Of a stretch of DNA of 64,000 nucleotides, positions 26,046 through 32,813 are shown in pieces; positions within the stretch are counted from its first letter, which is position 1, and every line of letters begins with the position of its first letter. The notes beneath the pieces are model-generated. The model was not told the DNA's origin. It saw only the letters and a list, made by a program, of their open reading frames with translations, and searched no databases. The translations under genes and the position numbers were made by a program. Origin of the DNA: Duganella sp. Root336D2 (GTDB lineage Bacteria; Pseudomonadota; Gammaproteobacteria; Burkholderiales; Burkholderiaceae_D); the NCBI RefSeq assembly GCF_001425005.1, contig NZ_LMDB01000022.1, positions 461,179 to 525,178 of the forward strand, given 5' to 3'.

Positions 26046-26261
26046 TTAGGCGCGCCGGTCGGCGATGAAGTGTTTTCCGAACTGGCGCCGTTGCATCGGG
26101 AATCCAAGCACACGTTCAATAATCGTGCTGTCGATCCCGCAGTTGATTCGGTATAGCAAGGCTTTGTGTCTGCCAGAGATGTGCAGTAGGGTGATACCGC
26201 GTTGGACTTTTTCTGCTGTATTGACATCGCGTCGGCGAAAGTCGTTGTTTGGGTCAGTCAT
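26046..26261 (-). CDS. Small hypothetical protein, leftward
   Basis: 71 residues, rich in charged residues (FRRRDVNTAEKVQRGITLLHISGRHKALLY). GGGGTGGG stands just upstream of its ATG at 26261. A rightward frame over the same bases looks less protein-like. No family recognised; it sits between lysis and cargo genes. Confidence 0.5.
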   Translation of the reverse strand: MTDPNNDFRRRDVNTAEKVQRGITLLHISGRHKALLYRINCGIDSTIIERVLGFPMQRRQFGKHFIADRRA

Positions 26262-26316
26262 GTCCCACCCCTAGTTTTTTGCTATCGGGATGAAATTTAT
26301 TTTACTTCTCAGATAG

Positions 26317-26344
26317 GAGTTTGTGCAGACGTCTGCACAAACTC
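26317..26344. repeat. Perfect 28-bp palindrome in the lysis/cargo spacer
   Basis: Fourteen bases (GAGTTTGTGCAGAC) are followed by their exact complement. It lies between the small leftward gene and the terminator of the TraB/GumN gene. Its core occurs again, in coding DNA, at 4929, 14411 and 19600. Confidence 0.9.
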
Positions 26345-26352
26345 GCATGAAT

Positions 26353-26375
26353 AAAAAAAGCCCGCCGAACCGGGC
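26353..26375 (-). terminator. Intrinsic terminator for the leftward TraB/GumN gene
   Basis: Read leftward, a GCCCG/CGGGC stem is followed by seven T. It stands about 45 bases after the stop of the gene at 26417. Confidence 0.65.
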
Positions 26376-26416
26376 CAACCCTGTGAAGCAAGAGGAAGCG
26401 GCCCGCCGAGTAGGGC

Positions 26417-27157
26417 TTAACAAGCGACGGCATTGAATTCGTGTCCCAGTAGCTCTAGCAGATTGCCCGGCCCGTATAGGTGCAGGGCACCGATTGCGAT
26501 CAAGACTCGCTTAGAAGTATTGATTCTGTTTTGCAAAATGGGAACCCAAGCTTCATTTCTGTTTTGTAGAACTGCCTTGCGCATGCCTGCGAACGCGAAA
26601 GCTGGCGATTTGGCAGCAACGGCGTAAAGCGAAGGTAGGTCGCCCGCAATCCACGCTCTGTACATTTCCTCTACATTGCGCTGAGGGGCTGTTAAGTCAT
26701 CGGCTAAGGATTCGATAGCTCCTATGACATCCTCGAGCGGTGCTTTCTCTAGAGCGGCATTCAAGTCAGCCCCCGTTTCGAAGAACTGCACGGGTTTGGA
26801 TTGTTCAGCGGCACGCTTTAGGAAGATTGGCTCGACGCCTGGCGCAGCGGGGGACGCAAAGCTGCTGGAAAGTAAGAAAGCTGCCCATGGTTGAACTTGC
26901 GCTAACGGAGGAATGTGCTCTGATTCGCGCCACACATTCTTCAATTTCCCCCACGTTGACACCGAAAGGTGATCGTTAAGAACTATGCCGGCGGTTGAAC
27001 GAAGGTGGGGCAGAATTGCCATAGGGTCACCTTCGAACATCAATTCCTCACACCAATCGAACGCACGATCCGCCCATGTAGGTAAACCGGCATTGGGAGG
27101 GAGCATATGCATCGAACCCATGATGCGGACGTTCGTTCCAGGTAGTTCGAAGTACAT
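26417..27157 (-). CDS. TraB/GumN-family protein, prophage cargo
   Basis: 246 residues with the family marks: GSMHMLP near the start, the ELMFEGDP block about residue 38, LQNRNEAWVPIL and finally IGALHLYGPGNLLELL. The fold is related to Tiki/EreA-type metal-dependent proteins; substrates in bacteria are mostly unknown. Unlike many bacterial relatives, no signal peptide is visible, so it is probably cytoplasmic. AAAGGA lies upstream of ATG 27157. The LexA box at 27218 lies about 60 bases upstream and may control it too. Confidence 0.8.
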   Translation of the reverse strand: MYFELPGTNVRIMGSMHMLPPNAGLPTWADRAFDWCEELMFEGDPMAILPHLRSTAGIVLNDHLSVSTWGKLKNVWRESEHIPPLAQVQPWAAFLLSSSFASPAAPGVEPIFLKRAAEQSKPVQFFETGADLNAALEKAPLEDVIGAIESLADDLTAPQRNVEEMYRAWIAGDLPSLYAVAAKSPAFAFAGMRKAVLQNRNEAWVPILQNRINTSKRVLIAIGALHLYGPGNLLELLGHEFNAVAC

Positions 27158-27191
27158 CGTATGTGTCCTTTTGGCAAATATTTCGATGATT

Positions 27192-27237
27192 TTGCCTTTT
27201 TGCTCGGCAAATCGCTATACTGTATGAATGTACAGTA
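27192..27237 (+). promoter_or_regulatory. Promoter with a consensus LexA (SOS) box
   Basis: TACTGTATGAATGTACAGTA (27218 to 27237) matches the LexA consensus TACTG-N10-CAGTA in all fixed positions and is CTGT-N8-ACAG inside. A TATACT -10 element (27216 to 27221) overlaps it, with TTGCCT (27192 to 27197) 18 bases upstream as -35. LexA bound here would block RNA polymerase. A TTTGCC/GGCAAA inverted repeat lies just upstream. Confidence 0.85.
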
Positions 27238-27569
27238 AAATTGTTCAATTGTGCTATCGAGGAGAACCACGCTCGGATGCGGACATCGTGTCTGATCCAG
27301 GTGTGTATGGTGTTTTATCGATGGTTTGGTGGAAGGGGCGACCGAGACTAACGTGTCAAGCATGGGGTGTCCAAAATGAAATCGGTAAGTTGCTGCCCGC
27401 GCTTCACCACGTTCGACTGATCGGCCTGCTCGGAGCCAGCTTCACATATGAGGGAATTCAGCGCACTCGATTAGCGGATGGGACTTTTTCCGCTTGCTAT
27501 CAACGATGGCAGGTTGAAGTTCTCGGATTGCAGCCGCCTAAGGCGCTGTGCGGTCGGCTGTCTTTCTAA
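27228..27569 (+). CDS. LexA-controlled small protein, possible OB-fold
   Basis: 113 residues. The ATG at 27228 lies within the LexA box and close to the predicted transcript start, so translation would be leaderless unless a later GTG (27288) is used. The AWGVQNEIGKLLPAL and YEGIQRTRLADG segments followed by a YQRWQVEVLG strand recall the second half of single-stranded-DNA-binding OB-folds. This likeness is weak and by eye. A DNA-damage role would agree with the control site. Confidence 0.6.
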   Translation: MYSKIVQLCYRGEPRSDADIVSDPGVYGVLSMVWWKGRPRLTCQAWGVQNEIGKLLPALHHVRLIGLLGASFTYEGIQRTRLADGTFSACYQRWQVEVLGLQPPKALCGRLSF

Positions 27570-27642
27570 TGCGTTTATCTTGAGCAATTGCAGGAACGCA
27601 TGTTATAAAATTGGTTTCCCACCGTTAATGCAAAAGCCAATC

Positions 27643-28062
27643 ATGAAGAATCTCCTCATAGTTTTTGTATTGAGCACCCTTACTGCGTGTGCCACTAGCT
27701 TCTCCGTTATGGATGAAACTCTTCCAAAGCTGGTCGGCAAAAAATCATCGGAAGCGGTCAAATATCTTGGTTTCCCATCGGGGGAGCAGTCCGTGATGGG
27801 TAAGAAGGTCTATGTCTGGTCAACGCGAACTTGGATGCCGAACTTTGCTCCGGCGACAACCAACACGACCGGAACTATTGGGGCAAGGCCGTTCACTGCT
27901 ACATCCACGACTTATGGCGGCGGTGGTGGAATGGACCTGAGCTGCGAATTGAAGCTCATTGTTGGCGAGAGCGAGGATTTGATCGAGAGGTTCCAATACG
28001 AGGGAAACAATGGGGCGTGCATGCGGTTCTCAGAAGCGCTGAAGCCTTTGAAGGGAACCTAA
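27643..28062 (+). CDS. Lipoprotein of the prophage cargo
   Basis: 139 residues. The signal peptide MKNLLIVFVLSTLTAC has a lipobox ending in C16. The mature part has a conserved-looking VGKKSSEAVKYLGFPSGEQ stretch as in small SmpA-like outer-membrane lipoproteins, then a Gly/Thr-rich loop and two further cysteines. ATG 27643 is preferred because it starts directly at the signal peptide; ATG 27628 would add five residues. Lipoprotein conversion genes of prophages can block superinfection; that role is speculation here. Confidence 0.75.
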   Translation: MKNLLIVFVLSTLTACATSFSVMDETLPKLVGKKSSEAVKYLGFPSGEQSVMGKKVYVWSTRTWMPNFAPATTNTTGTIGARPFTATSTTYGGGGGMDLSCELKLIVGESEDLIERFQYEGNNGACMRFSEALKPLKGT

Positions 28063-28149
28063 TAATCTAGGCGAATTCACCTTGTCTCGGGGCGTTAGGA
28101 TTCGGCGAAGCAAACTGGGATAATTCTTGGTTTAACGTCGGGAGTACTC

Positions 28150-28779
28150 ATGCAAGAACTCGATCTCCATCTGGCAATTCAACGATCAGAGCGTCTTTCA
28201 GATCTATTCCAGGAAACTCTCGGAGCTCAGGCGACCCTAGAACCGCGCGGGCATATTGCGATAGCGTACCTTAGTCTCTGTCTCGCTCATCGGGAAGCGA
28301 TTCTAACGTTAGTGAAATGTGACGCAGCCCCAAGCGCGACCGCGTTGCAGCGTGCTTTACTCGAAGCTTTCGTAACTGGTGCTTGGGTCGATAACGCTGC
28401 GACGGACGCTGAGTTGAGGGAAGTAGCGCCCTTAGGACCAAAGCCTCGGCCTAAATTTGAAACAATGGCACAGAAGCTTCGAGAGAAGCACGTCCTCGGC
28501 GAATGGTTTGAAGCCTTCCGAGGTCATTACAAGGTCTTGGGAGATTATGCGCACGGTTATGAACGACAGTTGTCACGTTGGCTAAGCGCCGAAGCAGTCG
28601 AGCCACAGTACAGCAATGGGCAAATGATCGAAGTGCTCCAGCATACTGATTTCATCGGCGTATTGGCGGCGATCCATAGAGAACAGATAGCGAATCGCCC
28701 ATACGCTCACTTACTTCAAACGCTTGAAGCCATAATGCACAAACGTGATTATCCTTCAAGCGAAGACAGAACAAGATAA
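28150..28779 (+). CDS. All-helical cargo protein (DUF6988/DUF5677-like)
   Basis: 209 residues, nearly all helical. The SLCLAHREAILTLVKCDAAPSATALQRALLEAFVTGAWV stretch and a later GDYAHG recall HEPN-like helical proteins found near defence genes; this is by eye. GGGAG precedes the ATG. Its 3' end overlaps the 3' end of the convergent DUF4365-like gene by 31 bases, which ties the two genes together physically. Confidence 0.7.
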   Translation: MQELDLHLAIQRSERLSDLFQETLGAQATLEPRGHIAIAYLSLCLAHREAILTLVKCDAAPSATALQRALLEAFVTGAWVDNAATDAELREVAPLGPKPRPKFETMAQKLREKHVLGEWFEAFRGHYKVLGDYAHGYERQLSRWLSAEAVEPQYSNGQMIEVLQHTDFIGVLAAIHREQIANRPYAHLLQTLEAIMHKRDYPSSEDRTR

Positions 28780-30311
28780 TCGCCTTCATATTTCCTTCGG
28801 ATTTCTGCGCCGGCCTCGATCAAGTCTGTTTTTGAAATCTTCTCACCCCGCTCACGAAGCAAAATTCTTTCGATAATCTTCTGATCTGAAATCATAGTAA
28901 AGTTTCCGTGACCATTGGATAGGACCTTTCCAGTCATAGTGACAAATGCGCCTACAAGTATGTTGCCGATGGGAGCAAAGTGGAGCGCAAGAAATACTGC
29001 CGGCTTTGTGATGGGAAGGGCTGGATCAGAAGAGAAATCGAACTTTATGTTGCATGCATCAGGACGCAATAGCTCTTCTAACTTAATAATTTTTTCCGAC
29101 TTTTGGGTCGCCTCAAGGAACGAAATCTGAGCTCCGTCAATATTGAGGGCGGTGAGAACTTTAAGACCCGCCTCAACTGCATCTAGCGCTGGCTGAACAT
29201 TAAAAATCGGTTTCTCACTTGGGCCTTGAATCGTCACTTTCAGAGACGGGAGCGACGGCATATCGAGCTCAAGGTACACGGGGTTTTCAGATTGACACAG
29301 CAATTGACAAGACTTTAGCCCGTCTCGTAGGCGTCGAATTTGCATCGTTTCGACCGGGGTTCGGACTTTGCAAGCGACTTCGCTTGTATGCATTTTGACG
29401 ACGAACTCAAAGAAATCAGCCTTAATCCTGATCTTCCGCATGTGCAAGGGAGCGGTGGAATTAAACTCAGAAACATATAGTTCAGCAGGAAGAATAAGTG
29501 GTACGCCGAGTTTGTCGAGCTTGAACTTAATACGCCCTTCATAACTGGGCTTCACATCAGGCATGCTGATTTTGACGGACTTTTCTTTTATAAAAGGCGC
29601 GGACACCTTCATGCCAAAGCGTTGCCGAATTGCCTCCACATCGGACACTTCTGTCTCAACATCAAGCCCCAACGACATGTCAATTAGATCCTGAATCGTG
29701 TCGTCGCTAACAGCCGTGAATGTCAACTCAGCAAAGCCGTTCTCAAGGCCCGCTGAAGCCAGATAGTTATTCTTTTGAGTGACGTATTCTGCGATGTTCC
29801 CGCCGACATACCTTTTTATAGCAGAAGAGAAGGCCGCTCCTGATGCTTCCTCAAGTAAGTGACCCTCATCGTATTTGATAACCATCTCCAGCTTGTTTAG
29901 CCGGTGGATTTGTCCTTCGCTCTCCGCGTCATGTATGCGGCTGAGCACCCTGAGACATAGCGATTGATCAAAGTGAACTAGGAACAGTCGTTGAGGCATC
30001 GATTTCCCATCAAACTCAATGAATAGAACGAACGTCGGCATTGCCGCCGTTGCCAAACGCTTGAGATTCGAAAGTTTAATGCTACATTTGCGGCTTCGTT
30101 TGTCAGTGGATTTGACCTGCACTTTGCATTCGAGGGCTCCTTGGTGGATCGTCGAGATTTCAGGTGTTGATGGTGAATCGAAGTTAAACTCAACCAGGTA
30201 ATCCCAGCCTGTTTTATCCGCCTCCAAGCTCCTATTTGCTGTCAGTCCGACGCTGGCGCACAGGTGCCCGAAAGCAAGTTCGCCCATTCTGCCAAGATCT
30301 CTAGTTTCCAT
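28749..30311 (-). CDS. DUF4365-like protein with PD-(D/E)xK nuclease fold, prophage cargo
   Basis: 520 residues. The N-terminal 160 residues carry the DUF4365 signature: GRMGELAFGHLCASVGL (E13 or so), GWDYLVEF and ECKVQVKST, i.e. the E, D and E-x-K pattern of the restriction-endonuclease-like core. The remaining 360 residues are unfamiliar. GAGG stands upstream of ATG 30311. The GC content is well below that of the neighbours. It lies beside the integrase, a usual place for phage-borne defence genes. Nuclease activity and target are inferred from the fold only. Confidence 0.75.
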   Translation of the reverse strand: METRDLGRMGELAFGHLCASVGLTANRSLEADKTGWDYLVEFNFDSPSTPEISTIHQGALECKVQVKSTDKRSRKCSIKLSNLKRLATAAMPTFVLFIEFDGKSMPQRLFLVHFDQSLCLRVLSRIHDAESEGQIHRLNKLEMVIKYDEGHLLEEASGAAFSSAIKRYVGGNIAEYVTQKNNYLASAGLENGFAELTFTAVSDDTIQDLIDMSLGLDVETEVSDVEAIRQRFGMKVSAPFIKEKSVKISMPDVKPSYEGRIKFKLDKLGVPLILPAELYVSEFNSTAPLHMRKIRIKADFFEFVVKMHTSEVACKVRTPVETMQIRRLRDGLKSCQLLCQSENPVYLELDMPSLPSLKVTIQGPSEKPIFNVQPALDAVEAGLKVLTALNIDGAQISFLEATQKSEKIIKLEELLRPDACNIKFDFSSDPALPITKPAVFLALHFAPIGNILVGAFVTMTGKVLSNGHGNFTMISDQKIIERILLRERGEKISKTDLIEAGAEIRRKYEGDYLVLSSLEG

Positions 30312-30360
30312 TGATGCGCCTCTACATGTTAGTTACACCTTGTTATATCACTTGTTATGG

Positions 30361-31380
30361 CTATGTCCTGTGTAGATCGCGAGCACGCAGGTGCAAGTAG
30401 CGAGAGAGCATTTTCCAATCTCGATGTCCTGAGACCAATGCGACCTCTTCGATTGAATATCGTTGTTCGAATAGTCGAGACACTCCTTCGTGCCGCAAGT
30501 CATGAAAGCGCAGATCTTGGATGCCCAGTTTGTTGCAAGCACGAGGAAATATCGAGCTAACAGTCCCGTCAGTTACCGGGAAGATTCGGCCCTCATCCCT
30601 ATGACGTGGTTGCCGTTTCACAATTTCAAACGCGGACCCGAGGAGTGGCACTTCCTGATCGTTGCCGGTCTTTTCAGTGGGGTGCTTACGGTTACGGATA
30701 ATAATTGTCCGATGCTCTTCGTTGAGGTCGTCCCATTGCAGCCGAATGATCTCACCTAATCTCATGGCCGTTTCGACGGCGAAGTCGATTATGTCGGCCA
30801 TAGGGACTTTTTGGCGCTTGATGGCGTTGAAGTGAGCTTTCAGGCTAGTTAGCTCTTCGGCGGTAGGGCGCCTGTCTCGTTCGATGGATTTTGGCGATAA
30901 ACCGAGATATTTCATGTTGTCGCGAGCTGCCGCAGTTACGGTCGGATCAACAGGGAGGCGCCATAGGTTCTTTGCAGCCTTTAGAACGCTGCCAAGGTAG
31001 GTTAGATCGACCGCAATAGTCACGCCGCCGGCGCCGGCCCTCTGCCTTGCTTGAAGGTGCTGTGTCAGGCGCTCTACCGAAAGGTCCGGTAGCAGCGTTT
31101 CGCCTAGTTGAATACGTAGCGCGCCTAAAACCGCCTTCTTGTTCTTGCCGAATGGCTTAACTGCGCCTATTTCTTTTGTATACTTGTCGATCAAGTCGGC
31201 GACCGTCATTTTTGATATGATGCGCACGTCCTGATGCTTGAGCGCCATCATGTTCGCTTCTGTCGTCGCCGCCCACGCAGTGGCCTGGCCCTTGGTGGTG
31301 AAGGTGCGTGTTTCAGCCGGGAAGCCCTTGCGCCGCACCTGCGCTCGCCATTGATTTCCGATCTTAATTACCGATGCCAT
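30361..31380 (-). CDS. Tyrosine recombinase integrase of the dusA-targeting type
   Basis: 339 residues from ATG 31380; a GTG at 31401 would add seven. The catalytic set is complete: Arg in TAMRLGEI, HxxR in FHDLRHEG, His in SGHRDW and Tyr in SRYLHLR. The N-terminal part has a DNA-arm domain and a SAM-like core-binding domain (about 55 to 150). It integrates and excises the prophage at the dusA attachment site. Its gene points away from dusA, and the two starts face each other across about 70 bases. Confidence 0.93.
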   Translation of the reverse strand: MASVIKIGNQWRAQVRRKGFPAETRTFTTKGQATAWAATTEANMMALKHQDVRIISKMTVADLIDKYTKEIGAVKPFGKNKKAVLGALRIQLGETLLPDLSVERLTQHLQARQRAGAGGVTIAVDLTYLGSVLKAAKNLWRLPVDPTVTAAARDNMKYLGLSPKSIERDRRPTAEELTSLKAHFNAIKRQKVPMADIIDFAVETAMRLGEIIRLQWDDLNEEHRTIIIRNRKHPTEKTGNDQEVPLLGSAFEIVKRQPRHRDEGRIFPVTDGTVSSIFPRACNKLGIQDLRFHDLRHEGVSRLFEQRYSIEEVALVSGHRDWKMLSRYLHLRARDLHRT

Positions 31381-31449
31381 TTCGTAGCAATCCTGTAGCA
31401 CTGCGTTGTGAATTTGAGTGATTGAACATTATATACAGTGATACAAAGC

Positions 31450-32475
31450 ATGTCCGAAAATCGCATCGCCATAGAGGGAAAAGCAGAGCAATCAGGTGTT
31501 CAGGCCAGTCGCCGAATTAGCGTGGCGCCGATGATGGATTGGACCGACCGCCATTGCCGCCATTTCCATCGCCTGATCTCGCAGTACACCTGGCTGTACA
31601 CGGAGATGGTGACCACCGGTGCGCTGGTATACGGCGATGTGGAGCGCCACCTGCGCTTCAATGACGAGGAGCATCCGGTGGCGCTGCAGCTGGGCGGATC
31701 CGATCCGAAGGATCTTGCCAGCGCCGCCAAACTGGGCGAAAAGTGGGGCTACGATGAAATCAACCTCAATTGCGGTTGCCCGTCGCCGCGCGTGCAGAAG
31801 GGCGCATTCGGTGCCTGCCTGATGACCGAGCCGGAACTGGTGCGCGATTGCGTCAAGGCGATGAAGGACGCGGTCGACATCGAAGTCACCGTCAAGCACC
31901 GCATCGGCATCGATCACGAGGAAAGCTACGATTTCGTGCGCGATTTCGTCGGCACCGTGGCGGAAGCCGGCTGCACGACCTTCGTGGTGCATGCCCGTAA
32001 CGCGATCCTGAAGGGCCTGTCCCCGAAGGAGAACCGTGAGATCCCGCCGCTGAAATACGAATACGCCTATCAGCTCAAGAAGGATTTCCCGCAGTTCGAG
32101 ATCCTGATCAACGGCGGCATCAAGACCCTGGAAGAAATCGACACCCACCTGCAGCATGTGGATGGCGTCATGCTGGGCCGCGAGGCCTACCACAACCCTT
32201 ACCTGATGGCTGCCTTCGACCAGCGCTACTACGGCGCGGCTGAAGAGCCGCGCAGCCGCCAGCAGGTGCTGGAAGCGATGATGCCGTATATCGAGGAACA
32301 GCTGGCGAAAGAGGGCGGCAAGGGCTTGAAAATCAACACCATCACGCGTCACATGCTGGGCCTGGCGCAGGGCTTGCAGGGTGCGCGCCAGTATCGCCAG
32401 ACCCTGTCCGACGCCAAGAAGCTGGCGGCCGGCGATCCCCGCATCTTGCTCGAGGCTTTCAGCCGAACCAAGTAA
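31450..32475 (+). CDS. dusA: tRNA-dihydrouridine(20/20a) synthase DusA
   Basis: 341 residues, normal length. FMN-dependent reduction of U20/U20a in the D-loop of tRNAs. Visible are APMMDWTDRHCR, the catalytic cysteine in NCGCPSPRVQKGAFGACLM, KHRIGID, FVVHAR and the INGGI and VMLGREAYHNPY phosphate-binding blocks. ATG 31450 was chosen over GTG 31438, neither having a strong ribosome-binding site. The first 20 residues are not family-like and probably derive from the integrated phage. Confidence 0.95.
   Translation: MSENRIAIEGKAEQSGVQASRRISVAPMMDWTDRHCRHFHRLISQYTWLYTEMVTTGALVYGDVERHLRFNDEEHPVALQLGGSDPKDLASAAKLGEKWGYDEINLNCGCPSPRVQKGAFGACLMTEPELVRDCVKAMKDAVDIEVTVKHRIGIDHEESYDFVRDFVGTVAEAGCTTFVVHARNAILKGLSPKENREIPPLKYEYAYQLKKDFPQFEILINGGIKTLEEIDTHLQHVDGVMLGREAYHNPYLMAAFDQRYYGAAEEPRSRQQVLEAMMPYIEEQLAKEGGKGLKINTITRHMLGLAQGLQGARQYRQTLSDAKKLAAGDPRILLEAFSRTK
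31500..31560. other. Likely attR, prophage-chromosome junction in the 5' end of dusA
   Basis: The conserved start of DusA (RISVAPMMDWTDRHC) is coded from 31515 on. Integrases of this type recombine within this block. The first 20 or so codons of dusA and its promoter would thus come from the phage. The exact core cannot be set without the left copy. Confidence 0.6.
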
Positions 32476-32550
32476 ACACAAGTTGTCCTGCGCATTCACT
32501 TCCGATTTGCGCTGCTGCTGAGCTGTTTCCCCGAAGGAAGTTCAATTGCT

Positions 32551-32600
32551 CACACGGTAAGCAAAATTTGCTTGCCGTGTGGAAACCTCGAGTCTATAAT
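32551..32600 (+). promoter_or_regulatory. Promoter with overlapping inverted repeat, upstream of the chemoreceptor gene
   Basis: TTGCCG (32572 to 32577), 17 bases, TATAAT (32595 to 32600). A 13-bp inverted repeat with one mismatch (32551 to 32563 and 32569 to 32581, CACACGGTAAGCA) covers the -35 element and could be an operator or the terminator hairpin of dusA. A third CCGTGTG half-site lies at 32635. The rest of the 338-base spacer has only a weak 35-codon frame (32650 to 32757). Confidence 0.6.
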
Positions 32601-32813
32601 TTCCCTGATTCACACATGCTATTTACGGTTCCTACCGTGTGTTTTAGGGATGAAATACGACAGGTTTCATCCCACGGCGATAGCGGTCTTTGCATTCGCA
32701 GTCATAGTTTGCTACTGTCGCTACTTGCGTAGCAGCAAGGGTCAGTGGATTCGGTAAATGTTTGACACCGTTATCCTTTAGGCAATCGAAAATCTTTCTA
32801 AATAAGAGCCGAA

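Larger units (their letters stand above)
1..31540. mobile_element. Prophage integrated at the 5' end of dusA (left end outside window)
   Basis: A continuous set of phage genes runs from a replication gene through terminase, head, tail and lysis genes to cargo genes. It ends with a tyrosine integrase transcribed away from an intact dusA. The 5' end of dusA is an established attachment site for prophages and islands with this class of integrase; that part is family knowledge. The right boundary is therefore placed inside the first codons of dusA, at about 31.50 to 31.56 kb. The left attachment site and early genes such as repressor and excision are not in the window. The late genes all look intact, so the element could still make particles. 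The head genes resemble lambda while the tail tip resembles gene-transfer-agent tails, so the phage is mosaic. GC content drops clearly in the cargo zone around 28 to 30.3 kb. Confidence 0.93.

Noticed and set aside
26065..26274. Rightward 69-codon frame over the small leftward gene
   Set aside because: Composition is not protein-like and there is no ribosome-binding site; the leftward frame is better.
32650..32757. 35-codon frame with a hydrophobic stretch in the dusA-MCP spacer
   Set aside because: AGGG touches the ATG with no spacing and the frame lies in a leader with other signals; not enough support.
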